Shown piece after piece: positions 1-7,877 of a stretch of DNA of 13,456 bases. The notes under the pieces were generated by a model, which had not been told where the DNA came from, did not search any database, and saw only the letters and a list, made by a program, of their open reading frames with translations. Each line of letters starts with the position of its first letter. Position 1 is the stretch's first letter. This stretch comes from an uncultured Roseburia sp. (lineage in GTDB: Bacteria; Bacillota; Clostridia; Lachnospirales; Lachnospiraceae): NCBI GenBank assembly GCA_947070915.1, contig CAMTDY010000062.1, forward strand, positions 1-13,456, in the 5' to 3' direction. The position numbers and the translations under genes were made by a program.

Positions 1-73
1 GGTCTATTCTACCATAATTTTTATAAAAAGTATAGCTGGATCAAAAGTTTTTTCAGTGACTTTTCGTCAAATG

Positions 74-1378
74 TCACGGTAGATCGACTAAATTTTTATC
101 CAGCATCCGCTGAAGCGACATTAAAATCCCATATTTTCCGTGCTGCCAGGTCAGCCCCCCCTGAAAATAAACGCTGTAAGGCGGTTCGATAGGGGCGTCG
201 GCGCTGAGTTCGATGGAGGATCCCTGAATGAAATTGCCTGCCGCCATGATCACATCGCTGTGGTATCCCGGCATCGCGTAGGGTTCCGGCGCCACATAGC
301 TGTCTACCGGAGAACCGGCTTGAATCCCCTCACAAAAAGCGATGATCCGTTCCGGGGATCCCAGTGCCACAGCCTGGATGATGTCATGGCGCTCTTCTGC
401 CGCGCCGGGACTGGTAGTGAAACCAAGCCCCTCGTAGAGATGGGCCGCAAAAATAGCGGATTTTAATGCGCTGGCTACCACCGTCGGTGCAAAAAAAAGT
501 CCCTGATAAAAAGAGGGATTGGTTCCCAGAGATGCGCCAACCTCTTTTCCGAGGCCTGGCGCCGTCAGACGGTTTGCCGCCAATTCGATCAGATCCTTCC
601 TCCCGGCGAGGTAGCCCCCCATCGGCGCTATACCGCCGCCAAGGTTTTTGATCAGGGAACCCACCACAAGATCAGCCCCAACTTCCGATGGTTCTATCGG
701 TTCCACAAATTCTCCATAACAGTTATCCACCATACAGATCACATGAGGGGCGTGTTTTTTAATAAAGGCTATCAGTTCTCCGATCTGTTTTACGGAGAGG
801 GTTTTTCGCATGGCATAGCCCTTGGAGCGCTGGATCGTCACCAGTTTGGTCCGGTCATTTAGTGCATTTTTTATGGCCCCGTAATCAAAACTGCTGTCTT
901 CCTTGAGATCTGCCTGGGCATAGGTAATGCCGAATTCCCTCAGTGAACCGGGTTCATTTTTGCCGTGGATACCGATGATGCCCTCCAGGGTATCATAGGG
1001 TTTCCCCACCGGGGACAACAATTCGTCTCCCGGCCGGAGGATTGCTGAGAGGGCAAGAGTCAGTGCATGGGTGCCGCAGGTGATCTGGGAGCGGACGAGG
1101 GCGTCCTCGCAGCGGAATATGTGGGCATACACCCGCTCCAGTGTGTCCCTTCCGTCATCGTTATAACCGTAGCCCGTGCTTCCGTTCATGTGTTCTGCGC
1201 TGACCCGGTTTTCCTGAAATGCCTGCAGGACTTTGAGTTGATTGTATTCGGCTGTCTCGTCGATGGTGCGGAAACGTTCTTCCAGTGTGCTGCAGATCTG
1301 CCCGGCATAGTCCAGGACCGGTTTGCTGATGCCGCTTTTTAGATACATGTCATATAATAAATTATTGTCATTCCTCAT
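74..1378 (-). CDS. ynbB: PLP-dependent methionine gamma-lyase-like protein (YnbB / 'aluminium resistance' family)
   Basis: This 434-residue protein has the length and motifs of the Met_gamma_lyase family, cystathionine-lyase-like fold-type I PLP enzymes often annotated as aluminium resistance protein. Visible features are the glycine-rich STGYGYND stretch (residues 67-74), SQITCGTHAL (97-106), MVDNCYGEF with Asp218 as the likely pyridine-nitrogen ligand, and SLIKNLGGG, in which Lys244 is the expected Schiff-base lysine. The family probably acts on sulfur amino acids in the cytoplasm, but its real substrate is not settled. The ATG lies inside the end of miaA: the genes overlap by 11 bases (ATGAGGAATGA), with a purine-rich AAAGGGG about 10 bases upstream, so translation is probably coupled. 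It is the last gene of the mutS-mutL-miaA unit. The family is secure; the substrate is not. Confidence 0.88.
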   Translation of the reverse strand: MRNDNNLLYDMYLKSGISKPVLDYAGQICSTLEERFRTIDETAEYNQLKVLQAFQENRVSAEHMNGSTGYGYNDDGRDTLERVYAHIFRCEDALVRSQITCGTHALTLALSAILRPGDELLSPVGKPYDTLEGIIGIHGKNEPGSLREFGITYAQADLKEDSSFDYGAIKNALNDRTKLVTIQRSKGYAMRKTLSVKQIGELIAFIKKHAPHVICMVDNCYGEFVEPIEPSEVGADLVVGSLIKNLGGGIAPMGGYLAGRKDLIELAANRLTAPGLGKEVGASLGTNPSFYQGLFFAPTVVASALKSAIFAAHLYEGLGFTTSPGAAEERHDIIQAVALGSPERIIAFCEGIQAGSPVDSYVAPEPYAMPGYHSDVIMAAGNFIQGSSIELSADAPIEPPYSVYFQGGLTWQHGKYGILMSLQRMLDKNLVDLP

Positions 1379-2324
1379 GGTTTATAATCCCCTTTTTTTC
1401 TGCCAGATGAAGAATTTCACGAACCACTTCTTCCTCATCTCCGAATTGATCTTTATCCAGAAAGATCACGTCCCGTTCCCTGCGAAACCAGGTGAGCTGC
1501 CGCTTGGCGAAATGCCTGGTGTCTTTCTGGATCTGTTCCATCGCCTCTTCCCTGGATATCTTCCCCTCAAAGTATGGGAATAATTCTTTGTATCCGATGG
1601 CCTGCATAGAAGTCATTTCACTGGTGCAGCCCTGCCGGATCAATGCCTCTGCCTCTTCCAACAGCCCCTGTTCAAACATCTGCTCCACTCTTTTGTTGAT
1701 CCTTGCATAGAGCTTCTGGCGGTCCATGGTCAGTACGATATAGATAAAATCATAGGGAGAGTTCTTTGCCCGCTGCTGCTGGTTGTGGGCTGAGATCGGC
1801 GTCCCCGTCTCATGGTAATATTCCAGTGCCCGGATAACCCGCTTAACATTGTTGGGATGAATGCATTCCGCCGAAAAGGGATCGATGCTTCGCAGCTGGT
1901 CATGCAGATACTCCGCTCCCTTTACCCTCGCAAGCTCTTCCAGATCCACCCGGTAGGAGTGATGATTTTCCTCCGGATTAAAATCAATGTCATAGAGAAG
2001 TGCCTGAATGTAAAAACCGGTGCCTCCTGCGACCACCGGTATATGCCCGCGCCCCCAGATCCCGCGCATGGCCTCTTCCGCCATCTTTTTAAATTCATAG
2101 ACGTGAAAAGGAGTATCCGGCGGGATCTCATCCACCAGATGATGGGGAATGCCCTGCATTTCCTCCGGGGTGATCTTTGCCGTTCCGATATTCATCTGCC
2201 GGTAGATCTGCATGGAATCGGCAGAGATGATCTCTCCTCCTACTGCTTTCGCCAGCTGGATGGAGGCAGCAGTCTTTCCCACCGCTGTGGGGCCGGTGAG
2301 AATGATGAGTGGTTTTTTATTCAT
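1368..2324 (-). CDS. miaA: tRNA dimethylallyltransferase MiaA
   Basis: MiaA transfers a dimethylallyl group from DMAPP to N6 of A37 in tRNAs that read UNN codons, the first step towards i6A/ms2i6A. The 318 residues show the P-loop GPTAVGKT (11-18), DSMQIYRQMNIGTAK (36-50) with the catalytic Asp36, HHLVD (61-65), and AGGTGFYIQALL (99-110). The C-terminal QLTWFRRE motif is also present. The length is usual for bacterial MiaA. The ATG follows the mutL stop codon by 2 bases, and an AAGGA lies about 12 bases upstream inside the mutL end. The 3' end overlaps the next gene by 11 bases. The mutS-mutL-miaA order is widespread in Firmicutes. The partner methylthiotransferase MiaB is not in the window. 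Confidence 0.97.
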   Translation of the reverse strand: MNKKPLIILTGPTAVGKTAASIQLAKAVGGEIISADSMQIYRQMNIGTAKITPEEMQGIPHHLVDEIPPDTPFHVYEFKKMAEEAMRGIWGRGHIPVVAGGTGFYIQALLYDIDFNPEENHHSYRVDLEELARVKGAEYLHDQLRSIDPFSAECIHPNNVKRVIRALEYYHETGTPISAHNQQQRAKNSPYDFIYIVLTMDRQKLYARINKRVEQMFEQGLLEEAEALIRQGCTSEMTSMQAIGYKELFPYFEGKISREEAMEQIQKDTRHFAKRQLTWFRRERDVIFLDKDQFGDEEEVVREILHLAEKKGIINHEE

Positions 2325-2326
2325 GA

Positions 2327-4117
2327 TTAGACGATCCTTTTAAACTTTTTCTCAAATTCTTTTTTAGTCATGGATATGGTAGTTGGCCTCCCGTGGGGGC
2401 AGTGATAAGGTTCTTCTGCCCGCAGCATTTTTTCGATGAGTTTTTCCGCCTCTGAAAAGGAAAGGGTATGATTGCCTTTTACCGCCGCCTTACAGGAAAT
2501 AGAAGCACAGCGGTCTGTGACCAGTTCTGTCTTTCCCCCCTGGGGGTTTTCCAGAAGCTCATCTAAAATGCTGTAAAACAGCTCTCTGGAAGCGAGATGG
2601 AGAAAATGGGAGGGCACCGCCTTCACCGCATATTCATCGCCTCCAAATTCCTCGATCTCAAAACCGAGTTTTGTAAAGGCTTCCTGATAAGACGCCAAAA
2701 CTTCCTTTTCCCGGTGAGTCAGGGTGAGTACCACCGGAGCCAGCAGATTCTGGCTGTAAACATGACTCTCTGACAGTTCCTTCATCAGTTCCTCGTATAG
2801 TACCTTTTCATGGGCGGCATGCTGGTCAATGATCAGCAGCTCATCCTTGTATTCGATGAGCCAGAAGGTGCCGAATACTTGCCCAATCAGCCGAAAACGG
2901 ACTGCGTCTTCTTCCTGAAGCAACTGTTCCTGGAATAAGGACTGCTGCTCATATTTTATTTCCTGGGAAGGTTCATTCTTCGCGGAACCAGAACCATCTT
3001 TGGAGATCTGCGGAATACCGGTCCTATTCGTCTCAAATGGTTCTGGTATCCCTGGTATTTCCAGTCTCTTTTCCGCCTTTTTTTCTGGCTTCTTTACCGG
3101 CTCTTCTTTTCCCAGGGAAACCTTTGGGATCAGAGTCGCCTGTTTCAATATATCATGCAGTCCGGTGCGGAACAGTTCATACACTTCTTCCTGATTGGTA
3201 AACCGCACTTCCATTTTGGAGGGATGGACATTTACATCCAGACAGGAGCTGTCAATCTCCAGAAATAATGCCGTAAAAGGAAAACGGTTTGTCATGGAAA
3301 AACCCTGATAGGCAGCCTCGATCCCCTTCTGGATCACTGGACTTTTTATGTGTCTTCCATTGATATAATAATTCATAAAGGAACGGGTTCCCCTGGAAAG
3401 TTCCGGCTTACCAATAAAGCCGGTCAATGTCATGCCATTCTGGCTGACTTCTACTGGCAGCAGCGCCTTTGTAATGTCGGGTCCGTATTGATTGTAGATA
3501 TTGTCTTTTACATTTCCATTTCCGGAAGTCTGGATCTTTATTTTTCCATCCCAGATAAATTTGAAGCGGATCTCTGGATGGGATAATATGAAATGGAGCA
3601 CTACATCACTGATATAGCCTCCTTCTGTCGCATTGGTCTTTAGAAATTTTCCTCTCGCTGGTGTATTGTAAAATAGATTTCTCATAATAAAGGTAGTGCC
3701 GTCGGGACAGCCGATCTCTTCCTTTGTGATCTCCGCTCCCCCATGGATCTCATAGCGGCATCCGATGATGGAATCGACATCTTTAGTGATCAGTTCCACC
3801 TGGGAAACCGCGGCGATGCTCGAAAGCGCCTCTCCCCGGAATCCAAGACTTTTTACCTGGAGCAGATCTTCGATGGTAGATATTTTACTGGTGGCATGGC
3901 GCTGAAAGGCCAGGGGAATCTGATCTTTCGGAATGCCGCAGCCGTTGTCTGTGATCCTTATAAAGGAAATACCCCCCTGCTTGATCTCGATGGTGATGGC
4001 ATTTGCTCCGGAATCTATCGCATTTTCGACAAGTTCTTTTACAACTGCCGCCGGTCGTTCGATCACTTCACCGGCGGCAATCTTATCTATCGTATTCTGA
4101 TCTAAGAGACGTATCAT
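2327..4117 (-). CDS. mutL: DNA mismatch repair protein MutL (endonuclease type)
   Basis: MutL couples mismatch recognition by MutS to strand incision. The 596 residues begin with a GHKL ATPase domain: ELVENAIDSGA (28-38, Glu28 and Asn32), DNGCGIP (57-63), RHATSKI (73-79), GFRGEALSSIAAV (92-104), and VNVHPSK (295-301) closing the second N-terminal domain. A charged, proline-rich linker spans about 332-405. The C-terminal domain carries DQHAAHEKVLYEE (431-443), SCKAAVK (541-547) and CPHGRP (573-578). These metal-binding endonuclease motifs are typical of species lacking MutH. QNLLAP (456-461) lies where Bacillus MutL has its sliding-clamp motif, and QQSLF (391-395) in the linker is a second candidate. 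A GGAGGA ribosome site precedes the ATG. It follows mutS by 31 bases and precedes miaA by 2. Confidence 0.98.
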   Translation of the reverse strand: MIRLLDQNTIDKIAAGEVIERPAAVVKELVENAIDSGANAITIEIKQGGISFIRITDNGCGIPKDQIPLAFQRHATSKISTIEDLLQVKSLGFRGEALSSIAAVSQVELITKDVDSIIGCRYEIHGGAEITKEEIGCPDGTTFIMRNLFYNTPARGKFLKTNATEGGYISDVVLHFILSHPEIRFKFIWDGKIKIQTSGNGNVKDNIYNQYGPDITKALLPVEVSQNGMTLTGFIGKPELSRGTRSFMNYYINGRHIKSPVIQKGIEAAYQGFSMTNRFPFTALFLEIDSSCLDVNVHPSKMEVRFTNQEEVYELFRTGLHDILKQATLIPKVSLGKEEPVKKPEKKAEKRLEIPGIPEPFETNRTGIPQISKDGSGSAKNEPSQEIKYEQQSLFQEQLLQEEDAVRFRLIGQVFGTFWLIEYKDELLIIDQHAAHEKVLYEELMKELSESHVYSQNLLAPVVLTLTHREKEVLASYQEAFTKLGFEIEEFGGDEYAVKAVPSHFLHLASRELFYSILDELLENPQGGKTELVTDRCASISCKAAVKGNHTLSFSEAEKLIEKMLRAEEPYHCPHGRPTTISMTKKEFEKKFKRIV

Positions 4118-4148
4118 AGGAATCCTCCCTTTCCGGAATGGCTGTTTC

Positions 4149-6815
4149 TTACCATTTATCTTTCAATTTATTCTGCCATTTGTAAACCAGGTTCATGGCA
4201 TCCATCGGTGTGACGTGGGACAGGTCAATATCCCGGAGTTCAAATAATATGTCCTCATAGCTGAAGGAAGTCACCGCATCGAAGATGGATAACTGCGTCA
4301 TCCCACCTGGGACGGTGGTTTCTTTTTCCGGAAGATGATAACCGGATCCGGTTCCTTCTATGGCGGCAATGGGGCTGGTTTCTTCCACCTCTAACTGGGC
4401 GGCGATCTCATTGGCGCGGTTCAGTACACTTTCGGGAACCCCGGCGAGCTTTGCCACCTGGATCCCATAGCTCTTGTCAGCGCCGCCCTTTACGATCTTG
4501 CGCAGGAATACAATATCTTCACCGTCTTCTTTTACGGCGATGCAGCAGTTCTGGACGCCCTCTAATTTGCCTTCCAGTTCCGTGAGTTCATGATAATGGG
4601 TGGCAAAAAGGGTTTTCGCGCCGATGTTCTTCTTTCCCACGATATGTTCCACCACTGCCCATGCAATACTGAGTCCGTCAAAGGTAGAGGTACCTCTTCC
4701 GATCTCATCCAGGATGATGAGACTGTTTTTCGTGGCATTGTGCAGGATATTTGCCACCTCTGTCATCTCCACCATAAAGGTACTCTGACCGCTGGCCAGG
4801 TCATCGGAAGCCCCCACCCTGGTGAAGATCCGGTCTGCTAAGGAAATATCCGCCGATGCCGCCGGAACAAAGGAACCGATCTGTGCCATCAGCACAATAA
4901 GGGCTGTCTGGCGCATATAAGTAGATTTACCTGCCATATTGGGGCCAGTGATAATCATAAGCTGGTGGGAATCTTCATCCAGATAGGTGTCATTGGCGAT
5001 AAACATATCGTGGTCGATCATCTGCTCGATCACCGGATGCCTTCCCTCTTTGATATTCAGTATTCCCCGGTCGTTGAGCACAGGGCGCACGTAGTTGTTT
5101 TTTTCTGCCACATAGGCGAGGGAGGTGATCATATCGATCATGGCGACCGCCTTAGCAGTCTGCTGGATGCGGTCCACCTGGGTGAAAATGTGATCCCGGA
5201 TCTGGCAGAACAGCTGATACTCCAGATTGTACAGCTTGTCTTCCGCGCCCAGTACGATATCTTCTAATTCTTTGAGTTTTTCTGTGGTATAACGTTCCGA
5301 GTTCGTCAATGTCTGCTTCCGGATCCAGTTGTCGGGAACCAGATCTTTATAGGAATTCGTTACTTCCAGATAATATCCGAAGACACGGTTATATTTCACT
5401 TTCAGATTTTTTATTCCAGTATGCTCCCGCTCTTCGGCTTCCAGAGAAGCCAGCCAGGTTTTCCCCTCCGATTTCGCCCGCCGCAGCTGGTCCACCTGGG
5501 AATCATATCCTTCTTTTATGATACCGCCATCGTGAAGGGCCAGAGGCGGTTCCTCGTTGATGGCAGAAGAGATCAGGGCACACAGATCCTCCAGAGGATC
5601 CAGTTCGCAGCTCAGCTCATGAAAGAGCTGGCTGTTGAAATTTTTACATAGAAATAAAATATGAGGAAGCATCTGCAGGGAACTGAGCAGGGCGATCAAA
5701 TCTCTTGGGTTTGCAGATTTATAACTGATCTTGCTGAGAAGGCGTTCCAGGTCATAGATCGGATTCAGATATTCCCGGAGTTCCTCCCTGGTGATCATAT
5801 TCTGGTTTAGTTCATCAATGGCATCGTACCGGCGCAGGATGGTTTCCTTGTCGATCAGAGGCTGTTCCAGACTGGTCCGAAGCTTCCTTGCTCCCATTGC
5901 CGTTCTGGTCTTATCCAGAACCCAGAGCAGGGAACCTCTTTTTTGTTTCTCCCGCAGGGTCTCTACCAGTTCCAGGTTTCGTCTCGTATTACGGTCCAGC
6001 AGCATATATTTTCCGGAACTATATGGGACCAGGGATAAAATATGTGCCAGAGAAGTCTTCTGGGTTTCCACCAGATATTGCATGACCGCTCCGGCCGCAA
6101 TGATTCCGGTAAAATAATCCGACAAGCCCATCCCATCCAGTGAGGCGATGGAAAAATGCCGGCACAAAGTTTTTTTGCAGAGCTCTTCATCAAAATAATG
6201 GGGAGCCAGGGCTGAGATGGAGATTCCCAGCCTGCCCTTTAATTCCTCCACGTCTATACCACATATGTAGAATGCATCGTTGCATATGATCTCTGAGGGC
6301 ATGAACTTGTTTATTTCATCTAAAAGTTTTCCCGGGGTATCTACTTCTGTCAGAAGGTATTCTCCCGTGGAAACATCCACAACAGATACGCCAAATCCGT
6401 TTCCTGTGGACACAACCCCCATCAGGTAATTATTTTTACTCTCATCCAGTGCCTCCGGGCTGCAGTTGGTACCAGGAGTGACAACCCGGATCACTTCCCG
6501 CTTCACCAGTCCTTTTGCAAGTTTGGGATCTTCCACCTGTTCACAGATAGCCACTTTATATCCCCTGGATACCAGGCGGGTGATATACCCTTCCGCAGAA
6601 TGAAAGGGGACACCACACATGGGTGCCCTTTCTTTTAATCCACAGCTCTTTCCTGTGAGAGTTAGTTCTAGTTCTTTGGAGACGCATTTGGCATCTTCAA
6701 AAAACATCTCATAAAAATCCCCCAGGCGGTAAAACAGGATACAATCTTTATATTCATTCTTTGTCTCCAGATACTTTTGCATCATGGGTGTAAGCTGATC
6801 TTCCATTATGTTCAT
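4149..6815 (-). CDS. mutS: DNA mismatch repair protein MutS
   Basis: MutS binds mismatches and small loops as a dimer and recruits MutL. The 888 residues match MutS1. Near the N-terminus GDFYEMFFEDA holds the mismatch-wedging Phe34-x-Glu36 pair. Connector, lever and clamp domains follow. The ABC-type ATPase has Walker A GPNMAGKS (624-631), the LASGQSTFMVEM signature region, and Walker B LIILDEIGRGTSTFDG with Asp703-Glu704. Near the C-terminus QLSIF (841-845) matches the beta-clamp consensus QL[S/D]LF. The start is uncertain: ATG at 6815 (MNIMED) has almost no Shine-Dalgarno sequence, while ATG at 6806 (MEDQ) has a weak GGA. A possible 22-codon ORF stops 6 bases before 6815, so translation may be coupled to it. 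mutL follows by 31 bases. Confidence 0.98.
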   Translation of the reverse strand: MNIMEDQLTPMMQKYLETKNEYKDCILFYRLGDFYEMFFEDAKCVSKELELTLTGKSCGLKERAPMCGVPFHSAEGYITRLVSRGYKVAICEQVEDPKLAKGLVKREVIRVVTPGTNCSPEALDESKNNYLMGVVSTGNGFGVSVVDVSTGEYLLTEVDTPGKLLDEINKFMPSEIICNDAFYICGIDVEELKGRLGISISALAPHYFDEELCKKTLCRHFSIASLDGMGLSDYFTGIIAAGAVMQYLVETQKTSLAHILSLVPYSSGKYMLLDRNTRRNLELVETLREKQKRGSLLWVLDKTRTAMGARKLRTSLEQPLIDKETILRRYDAIDELNQNMITREELREYLNPIYDLERLLSKISYKSANPRDLIALLSSLQMLPHILFLCKNFNSQLFHELSCELDPLEDLCALISSAINEEPPLALHDGGIIKEGYDSQVDQLRRAKSEGKTWLASLEAEEREHTGIKNLKVKYNRVFGYYLEVTNSYKDLVPDNWIRKQTLTNSERYTTEKLKELEDIVLGAEDKLYNLEYQLFCQIRDHIFTQVDRIQQTAKAVAMIDMITSLAYVAEKNNYVRPVLNDRGILNIKEGRHPVIEQMIDHDMFIANDTYLDEDSHQLMIITGPNMAGKSTYMRQTALIVLMAQIGSFVPAASADISLADRIFTRVGASDDLASGQSTFMVEMTEVANILHNATKNSLIILDEIGRGTSTFDGLSIAWAVVEHIVGKKNIGAKTLFATHYHELTELEGKLEGVQNCCIAVKEDGEDIVFLRKIVKGGADKSYGIQVAKLAGVPESVLNRANEIAAQLEVEETSPIAAIEGTGSGYHLPEKETTVPGGMTQLSIFDAVTSFSYEDILFELRDIDLSHVTPMDAMNLVYKWQNKLKDKW

Positions 6816-6821
6816 CCATTT

Positions 6822-6890
6822 CTAAATCTTGTTGTATGCAGCAGGGGCGCCGATCTCTGGCCCCGGCATATAATCTATGTTCATCATCAT
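6822..6890 (-). CDS. possible 22-codon ORF in the leader of mutS
   Basis: Three consecutive ATG codons (6890, 6887, 6884) open a frame of up to 22 residues, ending with TAG only 6 bases before the mutS ATG. The peptide would include the stretches NIDYMPGPE and IGAPAAYNKI. It matches no family I recognise. Its ribosome site is weak: GGA touches the first ATG and AGGA lies about 11 bases upstream. A GGGGC/GCCCC inverted repeat sits within it. It may be a translated leader that hands ribosomes to mutS, which has no good ribosome site of its own, or simply an open stretch. Only conservation could decide. Confidence 0.25.
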   Translation of the reverse strand: MMMNIDYMPGPEIGAPAAYNKI

Positions 6891-6906
6891 TCCGGAAAGT
6901 GTCCTG

Positions 6907-7692
6907 CTACTCTTCTACGATCTGATCCGGAGTTGACTGAGGCGGTTCCGTTGGAGCCGGTGTCGGCTTTGGTGGTTCCGTCGGAGCCGGTGTCGGTTTC
7001 GGCGGCTCCGTTGGAACTGTAGTCGGCTCCGTTGGATCGGCAGGCTCCTGTGTCCTGACCGGTCTGTGGGTTTTGACTGGTTTTTTTGTTTTCCTGGGCT
7101 TCGGTGTCTTTGTCGCTCTTGGTGCCACAGTCGGTTTTGGTGTCGTCGTCGTTATTTTAGGAGTAGCCGCCGGCTCAGATACCGGTTTTTTTGTACTCAG
7201 GTAAATAGTGCTGATATACCCATCTTTTCCATCATAAGATACTTTGGTCCACTCCTTGCCGTATTCGAGAATGTCCACCTCATCTCCAGCGGCTACTTTG
7301 GTGATAACGGAAGCCGTGAGCGAAGGTTCGCTTCTCAGATTGACAACCGTAGTAGCATACGCGGTCTTCGCCGATTTGAGTCCTTCTGTTTCTTCATCAT
7401 CTTCATCGTCTTCAAAGTCTTCTTCATTGCCACTGATAATGGCTTTATTATATGGCGGATCTGTCTTTTCCGGCTCAACGGCCTGTTCGGTCACAACGGC
7501 CGGTGTTTCGTCTGCGATCTCATCGCTTTCAATGCTTTTATCACTAAAAATATAAATTTTCGCAACAAATACCAGCGCCACCAGAAGCACACAGGCAATA
7601 AGACCAGACCAGACTCCCACTATAAATTCAAAACGAAATTTTTTATCTGTTTTTAATTTTTCTGTAAACTTTTGTTTGTTTTCTTCACTCAT
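6907..7692 (-). CDS. membrane-anchored SH3b-domain protein with Pro/Thr-rich repeat tail
   Basis: No named family member recognised. The 261 residues read as a short charged cytoplasmic N-terminus (1-22), one hydrophobic segment (about 23-48), an acidic linker (EEDFEDDEDDEETEG, 90-104), a bacterial SH3 domain (about 110-167, with VVNLRSEPS, GDEVDIL, WTKVSYDGKDGYI and STIYL), and a basic then Pro/Thr-rich tail (169-261). The tail contains PKPTPAPTEP twice plus a degenerate copy. The lack of a signal cleavage site and the basic N-terminus suggest an N-in, C-out protein whose SH3b domain faces the cell wall. SH3b domains commonly bind peptidoglycan, so a wall-sensing or anchoring role is inference. 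The ATG has AAGGAG 11 bases upstream and its own promoter, divergent from lexA. With only 91 bases and no terminator before mutS, it probably leads the mismatch-repair transcript. Confidence 0.85.
   Translation of the reverse strand: MSEENKQKFTEKLKTDKKFRFEFIVGVWSGLIACVLLVALVFVAKIYIFSDKSIESDEIADETPAVVTEQAVEPEKTDPPYNKAIISGNEEDFEDDEDDEETEGLKSAKTAYATTVVNLRSEPSLTASVITKVAAGDEVDILEYGKEWTKVSYDGKDGYISTIYLSTKKPVSEPAATPKITTTTPKPTVAPRATKTPKPRKTKKPVKTHRPVRTQEPADPTEPTTVPTEPPKPTPAPTEPPKPTPAPTEPPQSTPDQIVEE
6941..7000 (-). repeat. 30-bp tandem repeat in the SH3b gene
   Basis: Two adjacent 30-base units (6941-6970 and 6971-7000) differ at only 4 positions. A third, degenerate partial copy starts at 7001. They encode the PKPTPAPTEP repeats of the protein tail, and the differences are mostly silent. 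In-frame 30-base units allow the tail to change length by slippage or recombination without breaking the reading frame. Confidence 0.85.
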
Positions 7693-7730
7693 TCGTTTGT
7701 CATCTCCTTACAAAATGCTTTTCCTTCATA

Positions 7731-7759
7731 ATTATAACCATTATACGAAAATTTGTCCA
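7731..7759 (-). promoter_or_regulatory. sigma-A-type promoter for the SH3b-mutSL unit
   Basis: On the minus strand, -35 TGGACA (7754-7759) and -10 TATAAT (7731-7736) are separated by exactly 17 bases, close to consensus. Transcription would start near 7724, leaving a leader of about 30 bases before the SH3b ATG. A second TATAAT about 13 bases further upstream lacks a good -35. The promoter lies about 32 bases from the nearer lexA operator, so its control by LexA is not evident. Confidence 0.7.
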
Positions 7760-7790
7760 CAAAAATTTAAAGAAAAACGCAGGAGGCATA

Positions 7791-7802
7791 GAACAAACGT
7801 TT
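7791..7802 (+). promoter_or_regulatory. LexA operator-like site 1 overlapping the lexA -35 box
   Basis: GAACAAACGTTT fits the Firmicutes SOS pattern GAAC-N4-GTTC except for the last base. Its final two T residues are the first two of the -35 box TTGACA, so bound repressor would exclude RNA polymerase. Autoregulation of lexA is general; this particular operator is inferred from pattern and position. Confidence 0.6.
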
Positions 7803-7829
7803 GACAAAAAGAAAAATATGTGTTATATT
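7801..7829 (+). promoter_or_regulatory. lexA promoter
   Basis: A perfect -35 TTGACA (7801-7806) is followed after 17 bases by -10 TATATT (7824-7829). The start point is expected near 7836, inside the second operator. The leader to the ATG is about 40 bases and ends with the ribosome site GGAGG (7864-7868). Confidence 0.8.
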
Positions 7830-7832
7830 AAG

Positions 7833-7854
7833 AATACAAACAGTTGTTTGTATT
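7833..7854 (+). promoter_or_regulatory. LexA operator-like site 2 over the lexA transcription start
   Basis: A perfect inverted repeat has 9-base arms (AATACAAAC and GTTTGTATT) around AGTT. Its core AAAC-N4-GTTT has the spacing of the Firmicutes SOS box, with A/T replacing the outer G/C. It covers the predicted start site and lies about 42 bases downstream of site 1, about four helical turns, a spacing that would put two bound dimers on the same face. Binding is inferred. Confidence 0.65.
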
Positions 7855-7877
7855 AAAAAAGCAGGAGGTAGCAGAAT

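Noticed and set aside
54..77. Hairpin GTGAC...GTCAC at the ynbB stop codon as an operon terminator
   Set aside because: The stem is only 5 bp plus 3 after a mismatch, and it is followed by TGAAAAAAC instead of a T-run. The true end of the unit probably lies beyond the window.
7066..7656. 196-codon plus-strand frame opposite the SH3b gene
   Set aside because: Antisense shadow rich in Phe, Arg and Cys, without a ribosome site. The minus-strand frame has a clear domain structure.
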